A stretch of 64,000 nucleotides of DNA, taken from positions 62,001 to 126,000 of the forward strand of contig JADJDV010000001.1 of NCBI GenBank assembly GCA_016702555.1, given 5' to 3'. The DNA is from Burkholderiales bacterium (lineage in GTDB: Bacteria; Pseudomonadota; Gammaproteobacteria; Burkholderiales; Burkholderiaceae_C). A program made the position numbers and the translations under genes. Positions 43,577 to 52,735 of the stretch are shown here, one piece after another (within the stretch, counting starts at the first letter, position 1; every line of letters begins with the position of its first letter). The notes under the pieces are model-generated. The model was given only the letters and a program-made list of their open reading frames with translations. It ran no database searches and was not told the origin of the DNA.

Positions 43577-44878
43577 TCACCCCAGGCTGACCTCGACGCG
43601 GCGCGCCTGCGCGCCGGCGCCGGCGTCGGTGTTCTCGGGCTTCTTCAGTTCGATGCTGTCCTCGGCCACGCCGAGCGCCTTGAGCTGATCGCGCACGGCA
43701 AAGGCGCGCTGCTTGGCCAGTTCCTCGTTCTGCGCCGCGTTGCCGCTCGAATCGACGTAGCCGCTGACGATGGCCTTCTTGCCCTGCTTCACGCCGGCGA
43801 TCACCTCGGCCAGCGCGGTGTCGGCGCCGCTGGCCAGATCGGCCTTGCCGGTGGCGAAGAAGAACTTGACGACACCATTCTCGACCGCGACCGAAGCCGC
43901 GTCGTTGCCGGCCGCAGCGGCGGGTGCCGCCGCAGCAGGCGCCGCCGCCGGGGTGGCGCCGGCCACGCCGCCGCCCTTGCCCCAGACGTAGGCGGTCAGC
44001 ACCTTCATCTGCTCGGGCGTGAACTTGGCGTCCCACGCCGGCATCACGCCGGTCTTGCCCTGGTTGATCATGTTGACGATGTGCGCCTCGATCACCGGGC
44101 CGTGCACGAACACGCCGGAGGTCAGGTCGGGCGCGCCGAGCGCCTGGTTGCCCTTGCCGTCGGCGCCATGGCAGGCCGCGCAGGCAACGAACTTGTCGCG
44201 CCCCAGGTTGGCGCGCACCGAATCGTGCGGCGCCTTGGCCAGGCTGAGCACATGGTGGGCCAGGTTGCGCACGTCGTCGGCACCGCCCACGGCGGCCGCC
44301 ATCGGCGTCATCACGCCGGTGCGGCCCTTGGCGATGGTTTCATGGATCTGCTCGGGCGTGCCGCCCCAGTTCCAGTGGCCGTCGGTCAGGTTGGGAAAGC
44401 CGGTGCTGCCGCGTGCGTCGGAGCCGTGGCACTGCGCGCAGTTGTTCATGAACAGGCGGTCGCCGATGGCCATGGCCTGCGCGTCCTTGGTCAGCTCCTC
44501 GGTGCTCTTGCTGGCGAAGGCCGCATAGATCGGCGCCATCTGCTCATTGCCCTTGCTCACCTCGCGCTCGAACTGACCGGACTGGGTCCAGCCAAGCGAG
44601 CCGCCGTACGAACCCAGGCCCGGATACAGGTACAGGTAGGCCAGCGAGAACACGCAGGTAATGACGAACAGGCCCACCCACCAGCGCGGCAGCGGGTTGT
44701 TCATCTCGCGCAAATCGCCATCCCAGACGTGACCGGTGGTGTTGTCGGCGGCCGTCATGGCCTGGGTCTTGCCGCTGATCCACAACAGGGCCAGGCAGCC
44801 GAGGATCCCCAGCAGCGTCGCGCCCGCGATGAAGATCGACCAGAAGTTGCTCGTGAAGTCGCTCGGAAAGTGGTTCAT
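43577..44878 (-). CDS. ccoP: cbb3-type cytochrome c oxidase subunit CcoP fused to an OmpA-like domain
   Basis: CcoP is the dihaem electron-entry subunit. Two N-terminal membrane helices (around residues 12-35 and 67-85) are followed by two cytochrome c domains with CAQCH (147-151) and CAACH (233-237); Met ligands are in TGVM motifs. A normal CcoP would end near residue 305. Here a 20-residue Ala/Pro linker leads to a further domain, residues ~330-433, with KFFFATGKADLAS, VSGYVDSSGNAAQNEELAKQ and RAFAVRDQLKALGV, ending ARRVEVSLG. This is the OmpA peptidoglycan-binding pattern. It lies in the periplasm and could tether the oxidase to the cell wall. Confidence 0.93.
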   Translation of the reverse strand: MNHFPSDFTSNFWSIFIAGATLLGILGCLALLWISGKTQAMTAADNTTGHVWDGDLREMNNPLPRWWVGLFVITCVFSLAYLYLYPGLGSYGGSLGWTQSGQFEREVSKGNEQMAPIYAAFASKSTEELTKDAQAMAIGDRLFMNNCAQCHGSDARGSTGFPNLTDGHWNWGGTPEQIHETIAKGRTGVMTPMAAAVGGADDVRNLAHHVLSLAKAPHDSVRANLGRDKFVACAACHGADGKGNQALGAPDLTSGVFVHGPVIEAHIVNMINQGKTGVMPAWDAKFTPEQMKVLTAYVWGKGGGVAGATPAAAPAAAAPAAAAGNDAASVAVENGVVKFFFATGKADLASGADTALAEVIAGVKQGKKAIVSGYVDSSGNAAQNEELAKQRAFAVRDQLKALGVAEDSIELKKPENTDAGAGAQARRVEVSLG

Positions 44879-44915
44879 TTTTGTTCCTTGCCTGCCAGGG
44901 CGTGTCCGTCGTGGC

Positions 44916-45053
44916 TCAGTCCTGCTCGAACGGCAGACGGGCCGCCTCGTCGAACCGCTGCTTGTTGCGGCTCGACCAGGCCCAGGCCACGATGCCGATG
45001 AAGACGAGGAGCGCCACCACGGTCACGATGCTGCGCAGAAGGTTGATGTCCAT
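44916..45053 (-). CDS. ccoQ: cbb3-type cytochrome c oxidase subunit CcoQ
   Basis: The protein is 45 residues, starting MDINLLRSIVTVVALLVFIG with one membrane helix, then WAWSSRNKQRFDEAARLPFE. This is the standard CcoQ plan. It stabilises the interaction of CcoP with the CcoNO core. It lies between ccoO (21-bp gap) and ccoP (37-bp gap). Confidence 0.92.
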   Translation of the reverse strand: MDINLLRSIVTVVALLVFIGIVAWAWSSRNKQRFDEAARLPFEQD

Positions 45054-45074
45054 GTTGGTCGTCGGTGCGCCGGT

Positions 45075-45692
45075 TTACCTGCGGTGAATGCCCAGCACCT
45101 GCAGATAGGCGATGACGGCATCCATCTCGGTCTTGCCCTTGAGGTCCTCGGGCGCCTTGGCGATCTCCTCGTCGCTGTAGGGCGCGCCCAGCGTGCGCAG
45201 ACCGCGCATGTGCGCCTGGATGGTGCCGGCGTTGGCGGCGGTCTTCTCCAGCCACGGGTAGGCCGGCATGTTGGACTCGGGCACCACGTCGCGCGGGTTG
45301 TTCAGGTGCACGCGGTGCCAGTCGTCGCTGTAGCGGCCACCGACGCGCGCCAGATCGGGGCCGGTGCGCTTGCTGCCCCACTGGAACGGCCGGTCATAGA
45401 CGAACTCGCCGGCCACCGAATAGGGGCCGTAGCGCAGCGCCTCGGCGCGGAACGGGCGAATCATCTGCGAGTGGCAGTTGTAGCACCCTTCGCGCACGTA
45501 CACGTCGCGCCCCACCACCTGCAGCGCCGTGTAGGGCTTGAGGCCTTCGATCGGCTGCGTGGTGGATTTCTGGAAGAACAGCGGCACGATTTCGACCAAT
45601 CCGCCGATGGAGACCACCAGCAGGATCAGCACGATCATCAGGAAGTTGTTGGTTTCGACCTTGGCGTGGCCGGTGATTTTTTCTGCTGCCAT
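45075..45692 (-). CDS. ccoO: cbb3-type cytochrome c oxidase subunit CcoO
   Basis: This is the monohaem c subunit, which passes electrons to CcoN. The 205-residue product has an N-terminal anchor (NNFLMIVLILLVVSIGGLVE), the haem site REGCYNCHSQMIRPFRAEAL and the Met region ESNMPAYPWLEK. All are as expected for the family. It lies 19 bp after ccoN. Confidence 0.96.
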   Translation of the reverse strand: MAAEKITGHAKVETNNFLMIVLILLVVSIGGLVEIVPLFFQKSTTQPIEGLKPYTALQVVGRDVYVREGCYNCHSQMIRPFRAEALRYGPYSVAGEFVYDRPFQWGSKRTGPDLARVGGRYSDDWHRVHLNNPRDVVPESNMPAYPWLEKTAANAGTIQAHMRGLRTLGAPYSDEEIAKAPEDLKGKTEMDAVIAYLQVLGIHRR

Positions 45693-45711
45693 GACTTCTT
45701 ACCTCCTTGGG

Positions 45712-47154
45712 TCAGGCGTGTGCCGCGACCGCGGGGATCTGCACCTGCACCGCGCGGCCGGCCGTGATGGTCTTGAGCATGTTCCACAGCATGATCACCA
45801 TGCCGCCCAGGTACAGCAGACCGCCCAGCAGGCGCAGCACATAGAACGGATAGGTGGCCTTGACCGACTCGACGAAGGTGTAGGTCAGCGTGCCGTCGGT
45901 GTTGACCGCACGCCACATCAGGCCCTGCATCACGCCGGCGATCCACATCGCGGCGATGTAGACCACGATGCCGATGGTGGCGGTCCAGAAGTGCGCCTCG
46001 ATGGCCTTCACGCTGTACATCTGCTTCTGGCCGAACAGGCGCGGCAGCAGGTAGTAGATGGAGCCGATGGTGATCAGGCCGACCCAGCCGAGCGCGCCCG
46101 AGTGCACGTGGCCCACCGTCCAGTCGGTGTAGTGCGACAGGGCGTTGACGGTCTTGATCGACATCATCGGGCCCTCGAAGGTGGACATGCCGTAGAACGA
46201 CAGCGACACGATCAAGAAGCGCAGGATCGGGTCGTCACGCAGCTTATGCCAGGCGCCCGACAGGGTCATGATGCCGTTCATCATGCCGCCCCAGCTGGGG
46301 GCCAGCAGGATCAGCGAGAACACCATGCCCACCGACTGCGCCCAGTCGGGCAGCGCGGTGTAGTGCAGGTGGTGCGGGCCGGCCCACATGTAGGTGAAGA
46401 TCAGCGCCCAGAAGTGCACGATCGACAGGCGGTAGCTGTACACGGGGCGCTCGGCCTGCTTGGGGATGAAGTAGTACATCATGCCCAGGAAGCCGGTGGT
46501 CAGGAAGAAGCCGACCGCGTTGTGGCCGTACCACCACTGCACCATGGCGTCCTGCACACCGGCGTAGGCCGAGTAGGACTTGAACAGGCCGACCGGCAGC
46601 GCCGCGCTGTTGACGATGTGCAGCAACGCAATGGTCAGGATGAAGCCGCCGTAGAACCAGTTGGCCACGTAGATGTGCTTGACCCGGCGCGTGCCGACGG
46701 TGCCGAAGAACACCACCGCGAAGGCCACCCACACCAGTGCGATCAGGATGTCGATGGGCCACTCCAACTCGGCGTATTCCTTGCTGGTGGTGAGGCCCAG
46801 CGGCAGCGTGATGGCCGCGGCGACGATCACCGCCTGCCAGCCCCAGAAGGTGAAGGCGGCCAGCTTGTCGGAGAACAGCCGCACCTGGCAGGTGCGCTGC
46901 ACCACGTAGTAGGCGGTGGCGAACAGGCCGCAGCCGCCGAAGGCAAAGATCACCGCGTTGGTGTGCAGCGGCCGCAGTCGACCGTAGCTGAGCCAGGGGA
47001 TGCCAAGATTCAGTTCGGGCCAGGTCAGCTGCGCGGCGATGATCACGCCCACCAGCATGCCGACCACGCCCCAGACCACCGTCATCACGGCAAATTGCCT
47101 CACCACCTTGTCGTTGTAGACCGTGGATTGCGTATTGGCGAATGTCATTTCCAC
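45712..47154 (-). CDS. ccoN: cbb3-type cytochrome c oxidase catalytic subunit CcoN
   Basis: CcoN reduces oxygen at a haem b3-CuB centre and pumps protons; it is a high-affinity enzyme used at low oxygen. The 480-residue product has about twelve helices and conserved parts such as GRLRPLHTNAVIFAFGGCGL, VQWWYGHNAVGFFLTTGFLG (CuB His), IHFWALIFTYMWAGPHHLHY-type segments and SHYTDWTVGHVHSGALGWVG. An FNR/ANR box lies about 50 bp before its ATG. It heads the NOQP unit. Confidence 0.97.
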   Translation of the reverse strand: MEMTFANTQSTVYNDKVVRQFAVMTVVWGVVGMLVGVIIAAQLTWPELNLGIPWLSYGRLRPLHTNAVIFAFGGCGLFATAYYVVQRTCQVRLFSDKLAAFTFWGWQAVIVAAAITLPLGLTTSKEYAELEWPIDILIALVWVAFAVVFFGTVGTRRVKHIYVANWFYGGFILTIALLHIVNSAALPVGLFKSYSAYAGVQDAMVQWWYGHNAVGFFLTTGFLGMMYYFIPKQAERPVYSYRLSIVHFWALIFTYMWAGPHHLHYTALPDWAQSVGMVFSLILLAPSWGGMMNGIMTLSGAWHKLRDDPILRFLIVSLSFYGMSTFEGPMMSIKTVNALSHYTDWTVGHVHSGALGWVGLITIGSIYYLLPRLFGQKQMYSVKAIEAHFWTATIGIVVYIAAMWIAGVMQGLMWRAVNTDGTLTYTFVESVKATYPFYVLRLLGGLLYLGGMVIMLWNMLKTITAGRAVQVQIPAVAAHA

Positions 47155-47204
47155 CTCTTTCTTGAATGCACTCGAAAGTTTCCTGGATCGTAATATGGTT
47201 TTGA

Positions 47205-47218
47205 TTGACGTTGATCAA
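47205..47218 (-). promoter_or_regulatory. FNR/ANR-type box upstream of ccoN
   Basis: TTGAC-GTTG-ATCAA matches the FNR consensus TTGAT-N4-ATCAA at nine of ten fixed bases. It is centred about 57 bp before the ccoN start and overlaps the last codons of ccoS. Oxygen-controlled activation of ccoNOQP by an FNR/ANR/FixK-type regulator is the known pattern for this operon. Confidence 0.7.
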
Positions 47219-47352
47219 TCGTGCTCGAAAATCCGCTCACCCTCGCGATCGACGTCGTCGAATTGGCCACGGTAGATCGCCCACCAAAGCGCGCCCAGAA
47301 TGAAGAACACCAGCACGACGGAAAGCGGGATCAGCAGGTACAGAATGTCCAT
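47215..47352 (-). CDS. ccoS: cbb3 oxidase maturation protein CcoS
   Basis: The protein is 45 residues: MDILYLLIPLSVVLVFFILG, a single helix, then ALWWAIYRGQFDDVDREGER. It is needed for cofactor insertion in cbb3 oxidases. Its ATG overlaps the ccoI stop (TGATG), so it is translationally coupled to ccoI. Its end overlaps the FNR box of ccoN. Confidence 0.93.
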   Translation of the reverse strand: MDILYLLIPLSVVLVFFILGALWWAIYRGQFDDVDREGERIFEHD

Positions 47353-49682
47353 CAGGCCTCCTCGTGCCGTTCGCTGGCATCCGCCAGGCGCCAGGCGTTG
47401 AGCACCACCAGCAGCGAACTGGCCGCCATGCCGAGCCCGGCGAGCCAGGCCGACACCCAGCCCATCATCGCCAGCGGCACGCCGATCGCGTTGTAGCCAG
47501 CCGCCCAGGCGAGATTTTGCCGCACGATGCGCAGGGTACGGCGCGCCTGGCGTTGCGTCGCCGCAACTTGCATCAGGCGTTCACTGGGCAACACGAAGTC
47601 CGACTGCGCGCGCGCCAGCGGCACCGAGCGCCCGAAGGCAAACGACACGTTGGCGCCGGCCAGCACCGGCCCGTCGTTGAGGCCGTCGCCGACCATCGCC
47701 ACGCGCGCGCCGGCCGCCTGCGCCTGGCGCAGCGCGGCCAGCTTGTCGGCCGGCGTGCAGCCGCCACGCGCCTCGTCGATGCCCAGGCGCTGGCCCACGC
47801 GCTCGGCGGCTTGCGGCTGGTCGCCCGACAGCAGGCGCACGCGCAGGCCCTGCGCGTGCAGCGCGTCGACGGTGGCCTGCGCATCGGGGCGCAGTTCCTC
47901 GCGGAACTCGAAGCTGGCCAGCCAGCCCTGGTCGTCGCTCAGGTGGCTGGCCGGGCCATCGGTCGGCATCGGGCCCAGGCCGCAGAAGCTGGCCGAGCCC
48001 AGCCGCAATTCGGTGGTGCCGGCACCGGTGGCCAGCGCGCCGATCACGCCCTGGCCCGGCACTTCGCTCACAGCCGTCAGATGTGCGGCGGCATCACGGG
48101 CGACCTGCTCGTCGTCGGCGGCACGCACCAGTGCGCGCGCGATGGGATGCAGGCTGCCGCGCGCCAGCTCGGCCGCCCAGGCCAGCGCCTGCGCGCGCGC
48201 GACGCCATGCCGCAGGCGCAGCTCGGCCAGCACGAAGGCATCGCGCGTCAGCGTGCCGGTCTTGTCGAACACCACGGTGTCGATCTCGGCCAGTTCCTCC
48301 AGCGCCTGCAGGCGCCGCACCAGCACGCCACGGCGCGCCAGCGCGCCGGCGCTGGCCAGCATGGCGGCCGGTGTGGCCAGCGACAGCGCGCACGGGCAGG
48401 TGACCACCAGGATCGCCACCGCGATCATCAGCGCGCGCCCCGGGTCGGTCGGCCACCACCAGGCGCAGGCCAGACCAGCGGCCAGCAGCACGAAGATGAG
48501 GAAGGGCTTGGCCAGCCGGTCCGCCAGTTGTGCGATGCGCGGCTTGGCCGTCGAGGCCCGCTCCATCAGCGCCACGATCTGCGCGTAGCGCGTGTCGGCG
48601 CCGATGCGCTCGACGCACACCGCCACCGGCGCCGTCAGGTTGTGGCTGCCGGCGATCACCGGCGCGCCGACGCCGCGCGCCAACGGTGTCGATTCGCCGG
48701 TGAGCAGCGCCTCGTCGACCGAGGTGTGGCCGTCCTGCAACACGCCATCGGCCGGAAACGCCTCGCCCGGCAGCACGCGGATCGCGTCGCCGGGCCGCAG
48801 CCGGCGCACCGACACGCGCACCCATTCGCCGTCGTCGGCGCGGCGCAGCACGCTCTCGGGCAGGCGGTGCATCAGCGCCTCCAGCGCGCCGGCGGTGCGG
48901 TCGCGCAGGCGCAACTCCAGCCAGCGGCCGGTGAGCAGAAAGGCCACGAACATGGTCAGCGAATCGAAGTAGACCTGGTGGCCGAACACGCCCTGCGGCT
49001 CGAAGGTGCCGAGCGTGCTGACCACGAAGGTGATCAGCATGCCCAGCGCCACCGGCAGGTCCATGCTGACGCGGCGCAGCCGCAGATCAAGCAGCGCGTT
49101 GGCGAAGAAGGGCCGGCAGGAGAACAGCACCACCGGGATCGACAGCAGCCATTGCGCCCAGCGCAGCAGGTGGATGATGTCGGCGTCGATCTCGCCCGGC
49201 CCGGTGAAGTATTCCGGCGCCGCATACATCATCACCTGCATGGTGCACAGCCAGGCCACGCCCAGGCGCCACATCATCTTGCGCGTCTCGGCCTGGCGAC
49301 GCGCGCTGCCCATGGCGTCGTGCGCCGGCAGCGGGCGATAGCCGCTGCGCAGCACCGCCTCCATCCAGCGCGAGGGCACGGTCGCGCCCTCTTCCCACAC
49401 CACGCGGCCGCGGTGGCTGGCGGCATTGACCTCGGCCTCGCGCACGCCGGGGCTGGCGCGCAGCGCCTGCTCGATGGTGACCGCGCAGGCGGCGCAGTGC
49501 ATGCCCTCGAACACCACCGTCGATTCCCAGTGCGTGCCCGGCCCCTGAGCGTCGGCACCGCCTTGCGGGCGGCTGAACTCCAGCCACTCGTCGCGCTCGT
49601 CGAGCAGCGCGAACGCACCCGACGCGCGCGCGGGCGCGGGCAGCGTGGGAGACACCGAAGGGATCACAGCCTCGCCTTGCAT
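47352..49682 (-). CDS. ccoI: Copper-transporting P-type ATPase CcoI (FixI)
   Basis: CcoI exports copper for the CuB site of CcoN. The 776-residue product has an N-terminal heavy-metal domain (VVFEGMHCAACAVTIEQALR), the ion-site motif VTCPCALSLATP in helix 6, the phosphorylation site VVFDKTGTLTRD, and MVGDGLNDGPVLAGANVSFA. Eight membrane segments are expected. The start MQGEAVIPSVSPTL at 49682 is chosen over the longer frame to 49748, which would run through the FNR-type box. It is divergent from a universal stress protein gene. Confidence 0.94.
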   Translation of the reverse strand: MQGEAVIPSVSPTLPAPARASGAFALLDERDEWLEFSRPQGGADAQGPGTHWESTVVFEGMHCAACAVTIEQALRASPGVREAEVNAASHRGRVVWEEGATVPSRWMEAVLRSGYRPLPAHDAMGSARRQAETRKMMWRLGVAWLCTMQVMMYAAPEYFTGPGEIDADIIHLLRWAQWLLSIPVVLFSCRPFFANALLDLRLRRVSMDLPVALGMLITFVVSTLGTFEPQGVFGHQVYFDSLTMFVAFLLTGRWLELRLRDRTAGALEALMHRLPESVLRRADDGEWVRVSVRRLRPGDAIRVLPGEAFPADGVLQDGHTSVDEALLTGESTPLARGVGAPVIAGSHNLTAPVAVCVERIGADTRYAQIVALMERASTAKPRIAQLADRLAKPFLIFVLLAAGLACAWWWPTDPGRALMIAVAILVVTCPCALSLATPAAMLASAGALARRGVLVRRLQALEELAEIDTVVFDKTGTLTRDAFVLAELRLRHGVARAQALAWAAELARGSLHPIARALVRAADDEQVARDAAAHLTAVSEVPGQGVIGALATGAGTTELRLGSASFCGLGPMPTDGPASHLSDDQGWLASFEFREELRPDAQATVDALHAQGLRVRLLSGDQPQAAERVGQRLGIDEARGGCTPADKLAALRQAQAAGARVAMVGDGLNDGPVLAGANVSFAFGRSVPLARAQSDFVLPSERLMQVAATQRQARRTLRIVRQNLAWAAGYNAIGVPLAMMGWVSAWLAGLGMAASSLLVVLNAWRLADASERHEEA

Positions 49683-49719
49683 AAGCCGCGCGACTTTAGG
49701 CGCTTTGCCTTGCAAGGGC

Positions 49720-49733
49720 TTGACTACCGTCAA
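49720..49733. promoter_or_regulatory. FNR/ANR-type box between ccoI and the universal stress gene
   Basis: TTGAC-TACC-GTCAA is a perfect inverted repeat of the FNR/ANR type. It is 37 bp before the ccoI start and 94 bp before the stress protein start, so it could serve either or both. It has the same half-sites as the box before phaC. Confidence 0.6.
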
Positions 49734-49827
49734 GAGTCGCAGCCGCACGTCTGGTTAAGGTATCGTTGCGCTTGCTGTGCACATTTATGCGAACGGCAGT
49801 CAACGAATCAACCACAGGAGAAACACC

Positions 49828-50271
49828 ATGTTCCAACGCATCCTTGTCGCCACCGACGGCTCCAAACTGTCCAAGAAAGCCGTCGACAGCGCCATCCAGC
49901 TGGCCGCGACCTGCGGTGCCGAACTGGTGGCGCTGAAGGTGGTGCCCCGCTATCCGCAAAGCTACTTCGAAGGCGCGGTGCCGCTGTCGGCGCAGGACAT
50001 CACCAAGGTGGAGGAGCAATGGGCCGCCGACGGCCAGGAAATCGTCGACGCCGTCAAGAAGACCGGCGAATCCAAGGGCGTCAAGGTCAAGTCGGTGCTG
50101 GCCAAATCGGATGTGGTGTCCGACGCCGTGATCGCCGCCGCCAAGCGGCACAAGGCCGACCTGATCGTGATGGCCTCGCACGGCCGCAGGGGCGTCAAGC
50201 GCCTGCTGCTGGGCAGCGAGACGCAGCAGGTACTGACGCATTCCGAGATTCCAGTGCTGGTGCTGCGCTGA
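49828..50271 (+). CDS. Universal stress protein (UspA family)
   Basis: The product is 147 residues with the UspA fold: FQRILVATDGSKLSKKAVDS at the start, and the ATP-binding loop MASHGRRGVKRLLLGSETQQ near the end, followed by EIPVLVLR. A good AGGAG lies nine bases before the ATG. ATP-binding stress proteins in Pseudomonas are ANR-controlled and support survival without oxygen; the box upstream suggests the same here. It is followed by a strong hairpin. Confidence 0.93.
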   Translation: MFQRILVATDGSKLSKKAVDSAIQLAATCGAELVALKVVPRYPQSYFEGAVPLSAQDITKVEEQWAADGQEIVDAVKKTGESKGVKVKSVLAKSDVVSDAVIAAAKRHKADLIVMASHGRRGVKRLLLGSETQQVLTHSEIPVLVLR

Positions 50272-50317
50272 GGCGACACCAGCGGGCGCACCGGGCGCCC
50301 GCCAACGACGAAAGAAC

Positions 50318-50355
50318 GACAACGGCTTCAGGCGCACGCGCCTGAAGCCGTTGTC
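50318..50355. terminator. Long perfect hairpin between convergent genes
   Basis: Bases 50318-50335 and 50338-50355 pair perfectly over 18 positions (GACAACGGCTTCAGGCGC with its complement), with a two-base loop. It is between the stress protein gene and the converging LapA-like gene. It lacks a clear T tract but should fold strongly on both strands. Confidence 0.7.
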
Positions 50356-50382
50356 CATCCATCGCCGCCGCCCGGCGGCGCC

Positions 50383-51015
50383 TCAGCGCGGCACCGCCTG
50401 CCCCACGGGATCGTCATTGCCTTGCGGCTGTGCAGGCGCCGTCGCCACCGCCGATGCCGCGGTGAGCGCCGCCGGCTGCACGCTCGGCAGCGCTGGCGTG
50501 TAGCCGCTCAGGCCCTCGCGCAAGCCCATCTCCAGCCGGTCGACGCGCGCGTGCAGTTCGCGGTTGTGCGACTCGACCGCCTGCACCAGGCGGCCGATCT
50601 CCAGGTCCACCGGGCGGTCACGCAAGCCCATCTCGGCGCGGTCGACGCGCGCCAGCGTCTCGCGCGTGTGGCCGTTGATCACGTCGGACAGGCGCGCCAC
50701 TTCCTGGTCGAGGTGCGCGCGCAGATCGGTGAAGCGCGAGGCCTCGGCCTTGTCGGCCAGCTCGCGCTGCGCAGACAGTTCCTTGGCGTGGCGGCGCGTC
50801 TCGATCAGCACCGTACCCTGCGTGTAGGCGATCAGGCCGACGAACACCACCGACAGCAGCGCCATCAGGCCCAGCAGCACCAGCCCGAGCGGCGCGCGAA
50901 TCTCGGTGAAGATCAGAGACAGGTCGGTCGGTCGCGTCATCTCGACCCAGTTGACGCCGATGAAGGCGACGATGACTGCGCCGACCAGCAGCAGCAGCAG
51001 CGATCTCAAGGACAT
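50383..51015 (-). CDS. LapA-domain-like inner-membrane protein with coiled coil
   Basis: The protein is 210 residues. Two N-terminal helices (SLLLLLVGAVIVAFIGVNWV and LGLVLLGLMALLSVVFVGLI) match LapA/DUF1049-type proteins. A long charged helical part follows (RRHAKELSAQRELADKAEAS) with two near-repeats, DRAEMGLRDRPVDLE and DRLEMGLREGLSGY. The tail is Ala/Pro-rich. The function is unknown; LapA relatives act in envelope assembly. It stands alone between the stress gene and the malonate unit. Confidence 0.75.
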   Translation of the reverse strand: MSLRSLLLLLVGAVIVAFIGVNWVEMTRPTDLSLIFTEIRAPLGLVLLGLMALLSVVFVGLIAYTQGTVLIETRRHAKELSAQRELADKAEASRFTDLRAHLDQEVARLSDVINGHTRETLARVDRAEMGLRDRPVDLEIGRLVQAVESHNRELHARVDRLEMGLREGLSGYTPALPSVQPAALTAASAVATAPAQPQGNDDPVGQAVPR

Positions 51016-51146
51016 GGTTAGGGCTCCTTTTCCTTATTCGTTCGTGTCGCGGCCGCGGCGCGCATCGCCGGGCCGTATCCACCGGCAGTGTAGCCGGCAC
51101 GCATCTGGCGGCCTGTCAGTCAAGACCGGTAATCCAGCACCGGCGA

Positions 51147-52709
51147 TCATGCGTCGGTGAACAGGCCCTGGTACCGATTGCGCAGCAGGTTCTTCTGCAC
51201 CTTGCCCATGGTGTTGCGCGGCAGCTCGGCGGCAATGAAGCAGCGTTTCGGGATCTTGAAGTTGGCCAGCCGGGCCTTGAGAGCGCCCAGCAGTTGCTCG
51301 GCGTCCAGCGTGGCGCCCGGCCTGGCGATGACGACCGCCACGCCCACTTCACCGAAATCCGGGTGCGGCACGCCGACGATGGCGCTTTCGGCCACACCGG
51401 GCATGTCGTTCAGCACGCTCTCGATTTCGGCCGGGTAGACGTTGTAGCCGCCGCTGATGATCAAGTCCTTGCTGCGTCCGACGATGGTGACGTAGCCGCG
51501 CGCGTCCTGCTGGCCGACGTCACCGGTCTTGAAGAAACCATCGGCAGTGAACTCCTCGGCGGTTTTCTCCGGCATGCGCCAGTAGCCGCTGAACACGTTC
51601 GGCCCCGCCACCTCGATGCCACCAATCTCGCCGACCGGCAGGTCGGCCCCCTCGTCGCCGCGCACCCGCACGCTCACGCCCGGCAGCGGAAAACCCACCG
51701 TGCCGCCGCGCCGCTCGCTCTGATGGCCATAGCGCGCATCGGCACGGTACGGGTTGCTGGTGAGCATGATGGTCTCGCTCATACCGTAGCGCTCGAGAAT
51801 GGTGTGGCCGGTGCGCGCCTGCCAATCGTTGAAGGTCTCGATCAACAGCGGTGCCGAGCCGCTGATGAACAGGCGCATGTGCGCGGCCTGGCTCTGCGTC
51901 AGCGCCGACTCGCCCAGCATGCGCACGTACAGCGTCGGCACCCCCATGAATACGGTGGCGCGCGGCAGGTCGGCGATCACGCGCTTGGGGTCGAACTTGC
52001 CATGCCACAACATGGTGCTGCCATTCAGCAGCGCGCCGTGGATGGCGACGAACAGGCCGTGCACATGGAAGATCGGCAGCGCATGGATCAGCACGTCGCC
52101 GGGCTGCCAGCCCCAGTAGTCCTTCAACATCACCGCGTTGCTGGTCAGGTTGCCGTGCGACAGCATGGCGCCCTTGCTGCGGCCGGTGGTGCCGCTGGTG
52201 TAGAGGATGGCGGCCAGGTCATCCTCGCCGCGCTGCACCGGTGTCTGCCGGTCGCTGCAGTGCGCGGCGCGCTCCAGCAGGCTGCCACTGCGGTCGTCGT
52301 CCAGCGTGAAGACATGGCGCGTGCCGGCCTTGAAGGCGATGGCGCTGACCCAGCTGAAGTTCTTGCTGCTGCACACCACCACCGCCGGCTCGGCGTTGCC
52401 GATGAAGTACTCGATCTCGCCGCTCTGGTAGGCGGTGTTCAGCGGCAGGAAGGCGAAGCCGGCGCGCAGCGTGGCCAGGTACAGCACCATCGCCTCGACC
52501 GACTTCTCGACCTGCACCGCCACGCGTGGCGGCATGCCGTCGGCGGGCTTGGGGATATCGAGCGACTGCAGCAGGTTGGCCACCATGGCGGTGGCGCGGT
52601 CGAGGTCGCGCCAGGAATAGAGGAGGCCGTTGTCGGTCTCGACCGCGACACGGTCCAGATCGGCGGGAAAAGCGGCACGCAGGGTGGCGAACAGGTTCTG
52701 GTTGGACAT
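51147..52709 (-). CDS. matB: Malonyl-CoA synthetase MatB
   Basis: This 520-residue AMP-forming ligase converts malonate, ATP and CoA to malonyl-CoA. ATP motif: AAILYTSGTTGRSKGAMLSH. Further parts are IHALPIFHVHGLFVAIHGAL, ERYGMSETIMLTSNPY and the hinge GRSKDLIISGGYNVYPAEIE, with the catalytic Lys in PRNTMGKVQKNLLR. The HVHGLF and MLTSNPY segments are typical of MatB. A malonyl-CoA decarboxylase gene in the same unit supports the assignment strongly. Confidence 0.93.
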   Translation of the reverse strand: MSNQNLFATLRAAFPADLDRVAVETDNGLLYSWRDLDRATAMVANLLQSLDIPKPADGMPPRVAVQVEKSVEAMVLYLATLRAGFAFLPLNTAYQSGEIEYFIGNAEPAVVVCSSKNFSWVSAIAFKAGTRHVFTLDDDRSGSLLERAAHCSDRQTPVQRGEDDLAAILYTSGTTGRSKGAMLSHGNLTSNAVMLKDYWGWQPGDVLIHALPIFHVHGLFVAIHGALLNGSTMLWHGKFDPKRVIADLPRATVFMGVPTLYVRMLGESALTQSQAAHMRLFISGSAPLLIETFNDWQARTGHTILERYGMSETIMLTSNPYRADARYGHQSERRGGTVGFPLPGVSVRVRGDEGADLPVGEIGGIEVAGPNVFSGYWRMPEKTAEEFTADGFFKTGDVGQQDARGYVTIVGRSKDLIISGGYNVYPAEIESVLNDMPGVAESAIVGVPHPDFGEVGVAVVIARPGATLDAEQLLGALKARLANFKIPKRCFIAAELPRNTMGKVQKNLLRNRYQGLFTDA

Positions 52710-52735
52710 GGCGGAGGAACTGGGGAAACAAAGTC

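Noticed and set aside
47201..47218. TTGAT-N9-ATCAA reading of the ccoN upstream box
   Set aside because: The gap is too wide for FNR. The overlapping TTGAC-N4-ATCAA has the correct spacing.
47364..50345. 993-codon open frame on the plus strand over ccoI and the stress gene
   Set aside because: It runs antisense to the well-supported ccoI and then overlaps the stress gene out of frame. Composition is that of a shadow frame.
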